Shown: piece by piece, positions 1-9,203 of the stretch
How the letters are laid out: every line of letters starts with the position of its first letter
Numbering within the stretch: the stretch's first letter is position 1
Assembly: GCA_015501075.1 (NCBI GenBank)
Contig: JADNYJ010000282.1
Coordinates: 1 to 43,235 of the forward strand
DNA: 43,235 nt
Reading direction: 5' to 3'
DNA from: Gymnopilus junonius
Taxonomy: Eukaryota; Basidiomycota; Agaricomycetes; Agaricales; Galerinaceae
The notes under the pieces: model-generated
The model's input: the letters and a program-made list of their open reading frames with translations, nothing else
What the model was told of the DNA's origin: nothing
The model's database searches: none
Program-made: the position numbers and the translations under genes

Positions 1-149
1 CTATTTCCGATACTTGACTAAAAATGACCTCAACGGAAGTTCAAAGGTCAGTAAGCCTGTTTAAGGGACAATAGATTCCAACAAAAAAGAAGTCGTACTC
101 AAATTTGGCAGATGACCGATGGTGATTTCCAGCTTCCAGCATTGATGAA

Positions 150-393
150 GAGATAGGCAAGTTCCTTTTTTCATAACCACTCAGGTGCATCAGAAATGTC
201 TTCGAGCTAATTGCATAGAGGTATTGTTGATGGGCCAGTAACCAACTTGTGGATGTGCGCAAGTTTCGGGATTCGCATTAAAGATGCCTTTTTAACTGCC
301 AGAACAGGGTTAGTGGAGTTCATAAAGAATAAGTAAATATACGCACTTTGAGTACCGCTACATTCACAGTGATAGTGGATGACTTCCCGCAGC
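150..393. repeat. Diverged direct repeat, copy 1
   Basis: This stretch resembles 3420-3665 in the same orientation. Shared blocks include a GTCTT..AGCT..ATAGAGG segment, AGGCCA/GGGCCA, the core AGTTTCGG, and a TCA.T.AAAGATGC-like block followed by T runs. I estimate identity near 65 percent by eye. On the minus strand both copies read like the end of an exon (residues LREV in both) followed by an intron-like stretch, so they may be remnants of a duplicated gene. The family was not recognised. Copy 1 ends where the inverted-repeat element at 394 begins. Confidence 0.5.
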
Positions 394-1694
394 ATTTAGA
401 AACGTAGATTATTTCTAAATCATGTTAAGCGACATCAGCCGAGTTGCCGTATACCATATGGGGTGTCTGACAAAGATCACTCCACAGTTGCACCCTCTTC
501 TAGATTTTATTCTGGACGAGGCCTCTACCACCCTTCCAGATGCAAAACGCGTTCTAAACATGGAGTTAACTCTCTTTTTGGTGTTCGACAATGTCATCGG
601 CAACCATCCCTCGCTTAGCCTACCCACTCTATACCGGTAAGCCGTGCATCCGCTCTCCCTCTCATCCCCATGCCTTCAGCAAGCCCTCCCTTCATGGAGT
701 CAGCCATAATGCGATAGCATGTGGAATTTGCAGGGTCTGCAAGGGTCTCTGTGGTTCGCAATATGATGGAATGATGAAAAAGAGGCAGTAATATTGCGAT
801 ATCGAGGGGAAAAGATCACAGATGGTCCAGTGTGTCTAGCTGTCCAACTGGCTGGACAACTGCCTTGATTCTTAACACCTCGTGAGTGGAGGAAATCCGT
901 CTTTTTCACCTGAAAATTTCAACTTTAACGAAGTACTGGGGACGTCCCGATGAGGAATTGGAGATGCATCCCACAAATCCTCAAAACCACCATCTAGGAT
1001 CTCCATAAACATCTTGACGTCAAAACCCATTGTAGTAATGAAGGCGCAGTTATTTTGTCCATAGAAAAGCCTTTGCCATGGTGTGTCAAGGCGACAAGGG
1101 TATGCAGCGGCAAAGTCCGTAACATGACCTTCCCGTGGGAACTCCTTCCTAATTTAGTAATTTTAGGGGAGGAGGGGTCCCCGAGCCCAAAACAATTTTT
1201 TGGAAAATGCTCCCCGCGTTCCAAAATGCCTGTAAAAATTGAAGAAAGTGGGGTCGTATTTTTTCTCACAGTTCACACTCCGACTTCTCACGGGGAAGGT
1301 TGTGTTCGCGCTTAACTTCCTGCATACCCCTTGCAAGGCGAGGATTTGGGAGTAGATCGGGGCGAATGAGGTAAAGACGGTTTTCGAAATGGCACTGGGC
1401 TTGCAATTGGCGTGCTTCTTCCAGTCCAAGGGCAACGATCGCAGTACACATGATGACATCATCTTCAAATTCAGCATCTTCGAATGCCTGCCTCTCCGCA
1501 GCGAGGATGGATTGCAGGAACACAAGAAACTCCTCCTCTTGCTCATCGGAGTCGTCCATGATGGCTGATATAAATAACGAGCGGTGATCTAGAATTCTAA
1601 ACCATATGAAATGGGTTACGGTTTAGAAACCTATTTCTAAATAATTTCTAATTCAGTAAAAATAAGGTTTAGAAAATAATCTAGGTTTCTAAAT
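394..1694 (-). mobile_element. 1.3-kb terminal-inverted-repeat element with Harbinger-like transposase remnant
   Basis: The two ends are inverted copies. The left end (394-414) reads ATTTAGAAACGTAGATTATT. The reverse complement of the right end (1674-1694) is the same except C for G at the eleventh position, and similarity continues a few bases inward. The four bases CAGC lie just outside both ends (390-393 and 1696-1699), but the right-hand copy is offset by one base, so this target duplication is only tentative. Inside, on the minus strand, is the amino-terminal part of a HARBI1-type transposase; no DDE nuclease core was found. The element is therefore a deletion derivative of a PIF/Harbinger-like transposon that would need a transposase supplied from elsewhere. 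Confidence 0.65.
911..1559 (-). pseudogene. PIF/Harbinger (HARBI1-like) transposase, amino-terminal fragment
   Basis: The reading frame opens at 1559 with an acidic start (MDDSDEQEEE) and holds an ALGLEEARQL segment and an RPDLLPNPRL segment. I recognise these as typical of the pre-nuclease region of fungal Harbinger transposases. After about 230 bases that do not match, the family signature resumes in another frame at about 1040-911, reading FITTMGFDVKMFMEILDGG and then FEDLWDASPIPHRDVPSTSL. The interruption at 1040-1265 may be an intron or decay. Downstream to 420 I could not find the catalytic DDE domain, the conserved C-terminal blocks or a continuous frame. The gene is truncated and inactive, and the inverted repeats around it support a transposon origin. 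Confidence 0.65.
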
Positions 1695-1699
1695 CCAGC

Positions 1700-2402
1700 G
1701 GAAAGGCAGCCAGTCACTGCCACTTGCATTTCTTTCCCAATAAGAGAGTCGGGGTGTAAATTTTGGACTGCGCTGCAAACAAATGTTTCTGCCTCTGCGG
1801 GGCCTAAGAACCCTTCAATACGACAGTAATAAAATATGCCAGTTGAGGCTGAAGGTGGACACCTGGGAAAAAAGAGGCGCAGCATAACTTAAAAGAAGAG
1901 GACGAACAATTCGCCCTTTTTGGAGACGCCAGTCTCTCGTCGCCGTGCTACCATGGCAAGCTGAAAGTTTGTCTCCGAGGTGGCCAGTACATGATGAGCA
2001 ACGGCAGGGAACAAGGGGAAGAGATAACGAGTTAGCTAGAAAGGATGGAAGTGCAGCCAAATGTGCAGATATGAGAAGTGACATCCGAGTGAGTCGAAAA
2101 GAGAGCGTTCGAGAATCAACGCGTCGCATCATTGCCACGTGATATTCAATCTCCGCTCGATCACGTCAAGAGAAGCGCCGAAATTGAAATTGGAACCCAA
2201 TTGAAGCCTGAGCGCCTCCCGCCCCTATAGGGCTTACCCACCGTCCCGCACGGATCACTTGGACAACGACAAACACTAGACCGGTCTTGTGATTAATAAA
2301 TATGACGTAAATTGTGAGGCTCTGAATATCATTACTACATATAAGATGTTTATCTTTCAATTACTGTAGCAATTCGAGTTATGGGTTTACTTGGGGCTGG
2401 AA
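1700..2402. other. Gene-free interval
   Basis: Short open frames occur on both strands but none has codon continuity, recognisable domains or credible splice structure. The part next to the inverted-repeat element (1700-1760, read on the minus strand) has weak similarity to the minus strand near 3770, around a TGGGAAAG block. This would fit host sequence displaced by the element. Confidence 0.4.
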
Positions 2403-2934
2403 TCAATTTCCGTCATTGCGGCACTGAAATATAGAATTCCTTGTCATCAATAAACTTGGAATTATGTAGAGGAACTACACTTACACAGACGGAAATCACA
2501 TCATTGCCACATGTACCAGAGGCGGGGTCTGTGCGGCAGCTATAGCTAATCGAAGGGTTTAGTTAATACCTGGATGCAACACATTACGGCTACATTAAGA
2601 TAGCACTTACATGAGCCCGGTGAAAGAGTTCGTGTATCTGTTGAAGATAATGGGGGGTGGCGAACAACCAAAGATTCCCTCGGTGCATGGATTTTCAGTG
2701 GTCAACAGCCCATCAACAATGTTGCAGCTGTCGTCATACACATTCCCTTGTAGACAAATTTTAGAAAGCAGCAAGCAAATTTACGGGATTTCAATTCTTA
2801 CAGCGGTTTAATTGAGCATTACCGGTCGTACCCTCACGTATAACATTGCCGATGCCGTAGTTGTAGCCAGGGCAAATACTGAATACCCCGCCAATAGCCA
2901 TGAATAGGACGAGAACGAGGAGAGAGGAGCGCAT
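2403..2934 (-). CDS. Small cysteine-rich secreted protein (four exons, 116 aa)
   Basis: Exons are 2934-2802, 2746-2611, 2545-2485 and 2423-2403, with GT..AG introns of 55, 65 and 61 bases and consistent phase. The product starts with a hydrophobic signal peptide (MRSSLLVLVLFMAIGGVFS), then ICPGYNYGIGNV, NVYDDSCNIVDGL, CTEGIFGCSPPP, SCRTDPASGTCG, and ends DVISVCCRNDGN. Even cysteine spacing and small size fit an extracellular disulfide-bonded protein of the kind common in Agaricomycetes; I know of no assigned function. The start at 2934 is preferred over the ATG at 2985 because a TATA-like box ends only about 11 bases before the latter and because the signal peptide follows directly. All four exons are intact. 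Confidence 0.82.
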
Positions 2935-2995
2935 CTTGGATGTTGGGAGTTGGAAGTTGTTGGTTTGTATAATTTTGTGGTTCATTCTGACCTAC

Positions 2996-3003
2996 CTTTA
3001 TAC
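2996..3003 (-). promoter_or_regulatory. TATA box of the small secreted protein gene
   Basis: TATAAAGG on the minus strand, about 62 bases before the chosen start codon at 2934. The distance is normal for a fungal TATA promoter and argues against the upstream ATG at 2985. Confidence 0.5.
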
Positions 3004-3419
3004 CTCTTTAGCACAGCTCATTGAGTAATATTATGATTGTGCACGCCACAGGCCCCTACCGCGCGACGTTTCAAATATTATCTGGGATCCCTTCTGATTG
3101 ATGAACTATGGACAATCAATCTAATTTGAGGGGCGGTCAAAAACATTTTAATTAGAGAGGACATGTTACCCGATGTAGGTGACTTGACCTCTCGTCAATA
3201 ATTACAGTGGAGTAGGTGGTTTGATATAGTCCGGAATGGCCGCACATTGGGTCATGTTCATCATGAACGTAGTTCAGAAATCACTCCATGCAAGTGGAGC
3301 AAAATCACTCAGCCCATTTTTTAAGTTTCTGAAAAGCAAACGCAATATTCTCTGCCGACCTCATCTCTAAGGCAGTCACTACGCAGTCACTACTGAAGTT
3401 TGCGAAGGCTATGCAATCA
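3004..3419. other. Intergenic, no gene seen
   Basis: Upstream region of the secreted protein gene. No open frame with family features, no RNA gene, and no clear repeat was seen. Confidence 0.4.
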
Positions 3420-3665
3420 TCACTGCAGGAGAAAGGAAATCCCCTTTCTCGTACCATTGCTGTTAAAGTGGTTTAGAAACATCTTTAAGCTTGGCAAATA
3501 GAGGGAACGTTCGTCGATAGGCCATAGGCTTGTTCGCCGACGGGCGCGAGTTTCGGAACTCAATCAAAAATGCTTTTTAAAGATGGTAGTTGACCGCCAG
3601 AGCAGTGTCAGTGAAGTTTACATAAAAGTGCAAATAAAAGTACGTACCTTATGTGCAGTGACTTC
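3420..3665. repeat. Diverged direct repeat, copy 2
   Basis: Second copy of the repeat described at 150-393, uninterrupted by the inverted-repeat element. On the minus strand it joins a frame (about 3745-3660) ending LREVTAHK followed by GTACGT, which looks like a splice donor; copy 1 has LREV at the matching position. It is probably a degenerate gene copy. The open frame across 3668-3850 is not a reliable protein. Confidence 0.45.
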
Positions 3666-3899
3666 TCTTAAATAGGGGAGATCAGAGTCGTCAGTTCTAT
3701 GTTGGATCTTAGTCTTGGTTCTGAGGAACTTGTAATAGTCGGCTCCGCCGGTTTTGCTTTCCCAGTAAAATGGTTTCGATGACTCTGCAGATCAAGAACC
3801 CTCCAGCCAAACAGTTTAAAGTTTGTGCCCAGGGCGCTGATGAGCCACAACTTGAACCGAATAGAAGTTGAGAACTAGATAAGAAACGAGAAGTGTGCC

Positions 3900-5340
3900 A
3901 TTATTTTAAGAACCTCGAAAGTATACCATCAAGCTAAGTCTGGTTAGCCTGAGCCATGCGATGAAAAACTTGTTCTGAAGTTCAACTCGAGTCCGACAAA
4001 GAGTGGAGCAACAACTGGATGTAACGTGTAGTAAAAATACTAGAGGTCTCCTAGCCTCTAGGAGGTAAAACACAGCAGAGGCGTCCCAGTGTGGTGCAGA
4101 GGCGCTGATAGAGATCAAGATTTCAAGGGTGATTAACCTCGAGGCTTCTGTTAATCCTATTCGGTTCTATAGAGGTCTTATCTTGCTGCCGAAAAATGAG
4201 TACCCAGCAAGTTTCCTTTCCACCGTATAGTTCTTTGTTAAATCGTATTTTTCCTGTATAAATTAATAATTGATTACCTCAAAGATTTAGCTCATTCCGT
4301 GGCGATGAGAAAGAGGACAAGCGGCAGCCGGCATCGACGTAATTCAAAGGGGCTTTACAATAAGCAGAGTATGGTCAGATGCTCGCCTTCTTTTCGGTCA
4401 TTGGGCTTCCTAGCCATGGTTTCGTTACCCCCGACCCTTTGTAATTGTGAATCTATACATACCATCAGCAGGTCGAAAATACCAATAGCCTACCAGTACC
4501 CGCAAATCATTACGATCTAGGGCAGGTGATAGCGAAGGCCACAGCAGGTGATCTGCCTCGAATCCAGTGCAAAATTATCTCCTGTTATGCGTCTCTTTTT
4601 TCTGCCGCCGAGCGGATATCTGTCCCCGCTCCAGGAATCTAGGTGTAGATGCTTACACCTTCACTTCGCTTTCATTCTAGTGCATTCTTTGGAGAAGGCG
4701 GTTTCACCTTCATTCTCGGTTCAGGTTCATAACTGGTTTCCCATCAGGATGGAGGATTACGAGCAGTTGATGACCTACAAGAGGCAGTTCAGGCAAATCC
4801 ACTCCACTTCACCGTCAAGGCTCTGCTGAAGCACGGGTTAGCTGGCGGTAAGAATTGTCAGCCAGCAAGATTTGCTCACCTTTATGACCAAGTGCTAGCC
4901 TCCGATATTGGCTCTCGTCGAAGTTGCTAATACGAGTAATTAGATTATCTTTGTTATTGATATCTCACACATGCGGATCTTTCTGAGCTTCTTTCTTTCT
5001 ATTCAGTGTTACGCGAGCCTAGCGGAGTTTTCGCCTCTTGCCCATTGACAGGGCCCATGGGTAGAGCTTCTGCTGCGAGTCGAGAGCATGCGATTTGGGT
5101 CTGAAGGCAGCTGAGTAGTATGAAGCCGACGCCGGACATCATAGCCTCCAAAATCGATGGCTTACGAACGAAGGCGTCTTCATCGAAGCCGCAGGAGGAC
5201 TGCCACCGTCTGCGCCTGGAATTTTCCCGATTGGCCATGCCATGGTCTCCGGCAATTGAGTGCGGGTCGGGCCCGACCTTAGTTCTATGTATAACCCGGC
5301 AAGCCGGAGAGTTCCAGGTCTGACGCAATAGAACGGCAAA
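3900..5340. other. Gene-poor interval with a degenerate frame at 4769-4930
   Basis: No recognisable gene. The best candidate is the plus-strand frame 4769-4930, which reads DDLQEAVQANPLHFTVKALL, then KHGLAGG and CQPARFAHLYDQVLASDIG, then a stop. The composition is protein-like and resembles the tail of an unidentified protein, but the upstream sequence has stops in every frame. It is likely a gene remnant. Frames at 4299-4520 and 4999-5328 have no supporting features. Confidence 0.25.
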
Positions 5341-5358
5341 CCTAGTCCGTAGATCCGG

Positions 5359-5367
5359 TATATAAAG
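5359..5367 (+). promoter_or_regulatory. TATA box of the KNH1-like gene
   Basis: TATATAAAG lies 133 bases before the start codon at 5500. The intervening 5' leader is pyrimidine-rich, as is usual for highly expressed fungal genes. Confidence 0.6.
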
Positions 5368-5499
5368 CTGCTCTCGCTCCTGCTACTCTCCTCGTATTCA
5401 TTTACACCTAAAGCTTCAGAGCCTTTAACAGCTCTTTACGACTAACGACCTTAACACAAAACTCCCTTGCGACACCTTATCCATCCTCTAAATTTCGAA

Positions 5500-6101
5500 A
5501 TGAAATTCACGAGCTTCACGACTTTCACCACCCTCCTCCTCGCCGCTGTCTCTAGCGTCGTCGCTTCTCCTATTACTCTCGAGCAGCGAGATGTTTTCGT
5601 ACCTCCAGTGACGTTCCCAAAGAACGGTACTGTATGGCACATCGGAGAACACACACATGTTTCATGGTGCGTTTGAGTTTGATACCTTGTCCTTCCATAT
5701 CTATCTGTTCTCATTTTTTTTCTTAACAGGGATACGACTAACCACCCTGTTAACATTACCAACAAGGAAGGCTTGATTCTTCTTCGCAAAGCACAAATGA
5801 CCACTCCTGGTTAGTTATTAACCCGTGATCTTTATCGATTATCTTGTGCTCTCATCTAAACCGTTTTTATTTCACAAGTGATTCTCGGAAACGGTTTCGA
5901 CATTCTCCAAGGAAAAGTCGCAGTGACCGTCCCATGGGTTGTGGACGGCGACGATTATCAGATCATTCGTGAGTATATCATCATCCATTCGCCTCTATTG
6001 ACAAATTACTCATCTGTTTTTTTCTCATTTCATTTCTCTTAGTTCTTGGTGACTCTGGCAACTTTTTCACCCTTCTTCACGATCACCGGTTCTGGGGTTG
6101 A
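5500..6101 (+). CDS. Secreted KRE9/KNH1-like domain protein (131 aa)
   Basis: Four exons: 5500-5666, 5730-5809, 5879-5968 and 6043-6101, all with GT..AG introns and matching phase. A signal peptide (MKFTSFTTFTTLLLAAVSSVVA) is followed by a short beta-sandwich domain with PKNGTVWHIGEHTHVSWDTT, VPWVVDGDDYQIILLGDSGN and the end FFTLLHDHRFWG. The W..G....VSW..T opening and the DYQI..LGDSGN block are the pattern of the fungal KRE9/KNH1-like domain found in Ser/Thr-rich cell-wall proteins. Here the domain stands alone with no GPI or Ser/Thr-rich tail, so it is probably secreted. N-glycosylation sequons occur at NGT and NIT. It probably acts in the wall or at the cell surface; the exact role is unknown. 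The frame is fully intact. Confidence 0.82.
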
Positions 6102-6529
6102 ATTTTAATCCTAATTTCAAATAATCTTTGAATGTGCGGCGTCCCCTCCACACTCCGTCCCACCTCGCCGCACATACGGACAATGCATGACATCTAACGC
6201 ACTTTAATGGACCAATTCGTTCAATGGACTATAGGGTTTTACTCTGCTTCATTTCATGTACCTTTAACCTTGTCATGTTTTCAACCACCACCACTAGCTT
6301 TTTCGTTTTGGAACATATATGTATGTAATACCACCAGCACACAACCACACTCATCTACCCTGTTGTATTCATATAATCCTCTTCGTCCTTTGTTCGTTAC
6401 CTTTTCTTTCTACAACGGTCTTTTCTGTACACATTGATACAAGCTTTGTTCTGTCAGTCTTCATAAACAAGACTTTAAATTTCAGACCTCCTTCGTACAA
6501 ACCTTGAGAACTTCTTTATTACTATTCCT
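6102..6529. other. Convergent 3' region
   Basis: Lies between the ends of the KNH1-like gene and the class V aminotransferase gene. It is T/C-rich and low in coding signal. It presumably holds both 3' untranslated regions and polyadenylation signals; no gene was seen. Confidence 0.5.
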
Positions 6530-8016
6530 CTATGCCAATATTTCCTTCAAAATGTCAATGATCTTCTGTGCCTCTTCTACTGTATTGTAATGTACCAGCG
6601 AAATCCTTACTACACCGTCATCAATGTCCAATTTAGGTGAGAGCTCGTCAACAAGGGTATACGCGTAAAAGTGTCCATAGCGGATACCGACCTGCACGTG
6701 AAGAATTCAAATCAGAAGGCAGAATAAATGGCACCAGAAAAAGTAAAAGAGGCTCACCCCGCCTTTCTTATCAAACACGTCCACAATGTCCTGGCTCTTA
6801 ATCGGCCTTTGTCCAGTCACCACAAAGCTGATCGTCGGAACCCTGCTCAACCCAAGCTTCTCCTCACCCACGACCTTTACCCCTCTTTCCCTCTGCTTGG
6901 GATCGGTCAAATACTCCAATAGAGGCTCGAGGAGCTTCTGCTCGTGCTGCGCTATCGCGTCGAAGCTTGCTTGGAGGGTCCCTGAGGGTGTTAAGGAGAG
7001 AAGGTAGGCTGGGACACCGGTGATTGAGTACACCAGCTCGTAGCCCGGTCCGCCCGGTTGGAGTTTGTAAGATGTTGAGGCGATTGTAGGGTTTGAGGCG
7101 AGGAAGTGGTGGATGATTGGGGTGACTGAATTTACGAGGGCGTTCTGGCGGACGTAGAGCGCAGAAATGTGTGCGCCATATACCTGGAAGAGCCAGGTCA
7201 ATAAAAACTAAAAAATTTCGACGTGTCCAAATTGGACGATAGACACCGACCTTGTAAAATGAGAAAACGCAATAATCCACATCCCAATCTTGTACATCTA
7301 TCCTCCGATGCGGGGCATACGCTACACAGTCGACGCTAATCTCCACCTTCTTCGCTCCTTTGGCTTTAGCCTCTTCTCTCACAGCTTTCACCACTTCCTT
7401 CACTGGTACGATTGAGCCCAGGATGTTGGAGCACGCTGTGAACGCGACGATACGCGTGCGCTCTGAGACGAGTGGGAGGAGGTCTTCAACATGGAGTTTG
7501 ACGGAGTAGGGGTTTTCCGGGTTGGTCGCGGTGGGGGTCCAGTATTTGATGGATGCACCTGTGCGGGCTGCGAGTTTCTTCCAAGGTCCGGTGTTGGCTG
7601 AAAGAAGGAGGGTTAATTATCTATCTCATGGTAAGAAGATCGTTTGGAAAGAATCATTGCATACCTTCATGTTCACCCGTAATAATAAACTCATCGCCTT
7701 CACTGACATCGCCATCAAGCGCCCTTGCCAGATTTTCCAAATTCGCAGTGGAACTCGGTCCAAACACGATCTCATCGGGGCTTTGCGCATTGAACAGCTT
7801 CGCAGCCTCTGTCGGTCCGTCCACATACACTCTTTGCGTGCTCTCCGCCGAGACGGAGTAGGTCGCTCCGAGCTGGACGTTGGTGTTGGAGAGGTAATCT
7901 GTGATGCGCGTGATGGTCTCGATGGAGGTCTGGGACCCTCCTGCGTTGTCTCCGAAGATAAACCCAGATGCGAGGGCGGGGAAGTGGGACCGTGCGGCGT
8001 CGACGTCTAGGGTCAT
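6530..8016 (-). CDS. Class V aminotransferase, cysteine desulfurase-like (428 aa)
   Basis: Four exons on the minus strand: 8016-7665, 7597-7251, 7183-6758 and 6691-6530, all in phase. This is a pyridoxal-phosphate enzyme of the class V fold, closest to the VC1184-type cysteine desulfurase-like group. Visible features are FIFGDNAGGSQ near the start, the FGPSSTANLENLARAL helix, ITGEHEG, VDCVAYAPHRRIDV (cofactor-site Asp), and the presumed Schiff-base lysine in VFSFYKVYGAHISALY, which spans the exon 2/3 junction. The C-terminal small domain ends in VRISLVHYNTVEEAQKII. Length is usual for the group. The natural substrate is not known; true Fe-S cluster desulfurase activity should not be assumed. 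Frames are intact. Confidence 0.88.
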
Positions 8017-8443
8017 TTTTGATGATGGAGGTCGGGGGTCAAGAGATCGATAAGCTCAGGAAATGATGGAGAATGGGTAATCTGGGCACCGAATGGCTGG
8101 ATAAGTGTGGGGAAATACAGGATGAAAATTAACAATACTCTTATCATGTGGCCAAAACATGGCGTTCAACCCGTTCTTATTTTTGCCGATAGCTTCCAGT
8201 CCCGCAAGACTTTGAAGAAGGCAGAAGGATGCGATACTTGGTCCATGTATATATTTTCCATTCGAGTAGATAAGAGAGAATAGTCTTCTAGATATTTTGC
8301 TCGTCAGATATGAAGCTCCTGTTCGTTTGGGACTTAAAAAATAAAATATCTAGCTTGGAAAGTATTTTACATAGTTTCTCACCCCTTTCTATCGGTCTCA
8401 CTCAGTCACCACTTCGACCATCTGCCCTTCATGGATTCTTGCA
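8017..8443. other. Divergent upstream region
   Basis: Lies between the aminotransferase start and the Crinkler-like frame. No gene was seen. It contains A/T-rich segments but no clear TATA box placed for either side. Confidence 0.4.
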
Positions 8444-8795
8444 ATGTCGAACGACCAATTAAGCCTTAACTGCTTATCCTCCCCGTCAACTCTCCCATAT
8501 CTCGCATGTTTTTCGATCGTCATCGACAGCAACTGGACAATCATGAATCTCAGGGATATGGTCAAAGAAAAGATGGCTGATACGCTGAATGGTATCGATG
8601 CAGCGGACCTTGACCTCTACAAGTGTTCCATTCCCATAGATGAAAATATGGCAGCCGCCTTGGGACACACTTCAAACGGATCGCACCGACAGCCGTTTTC
8701 AGGTCCTTGAACCCGTCACCATACCGCTATCTATCTGTCTCACTGGAGTTCTGCCTCGCGAAAACCTCCATATAGTGGCCCTTCAACCTATGTGA
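8444..8795 (+). pseudogene. Crinkler-type (CRN) ubiquitin-like N-terminal domain, frameshifted
   Basis: The frame starts MSNDQLSLNCL. The LNCL start, the basic amphipathic stretch NLRDMVKEKMADTLNGIDA, DLDLYKCSIPIDENMAAAL and, after one frame change near 8674, PREnLHIVALQP together form the layout of the Crinkler N-terminal ubiquitin-like domain (LNC.., L.L.K..IP.D.., then LHI.V..P). The known family is fungal and oomycete proteins that carry diverse nuclease, NTPase or kinase C-termini. Here the frame ends at 8795 and I see no C-terminal effector domain; a further 31-codon open stretch follows to about 8902. The frame change fits one extra A in the AAA at 8674-8676. It is a solo domain or truncated gene. 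Confidence 0.6.
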
Positions 8796-9203
8796 GGTTA
8801 AAAAGCCTGTATGGACTACCTAATATCAAATATGAACAGCTTTCTAGTCTTGACAAGGACATTGAATTGGCCAGCTATCGACGCCTCTACGTCCACATGT
8901 GGTAACTCCTGTCAGGCCTTCGATTCGGTACTCGAACTATCGGTCGAAATGCCACGCAATCAGAGGAGGACAGTAGTGATACTGGGATTGGAGATCCACG
9001 GTCATTGCAGGAGTCAGAGAGTTCAAACGAGAAACAAGAAAGATAATCGCTCATGCTAGGAATAACTCTTCTCTAGAGTATGTATCAAATTAAAGTAGAA
9101 GACACAGCATGGAGTTTTCTGGGTTTGGGACACAATGCAACATACAAAAAGGCCTAAATTTATTGTCCACAATTCAAGGCCCCATCCAGAGCGCCGGTGT
9201 GCC
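8796..9203. other. Gap after the Crinkler fragment
   Basis: No full gene. A short open stretch near 8810-8902 could be residual coding sequence of the Crinkler-like gene. The remainder is the 3' flank of the minus-strand BTB gene. Confidence 0.35.

Noticed and set aside
2935..2985. Upstream ATG of the small secreted protein gene
   Set aside because: It would put a hydrophilic extension before the signal peptide and lies too close to the TATA box.
4999..5328. 109-residue minus-strand frame
   Set aside because: It overlaps an equally long plus-strand frame, has no domain and no splice partners, and overlaps the upstream region of the KNH1-like gene.
6864..7403. 179-residue minus-strand frame
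   Set aside because: It begins in frame with aminotransferase exon 2 but then runs through the intron into the wrong frame of exon 3; the spliced model explains all conserved motifs.
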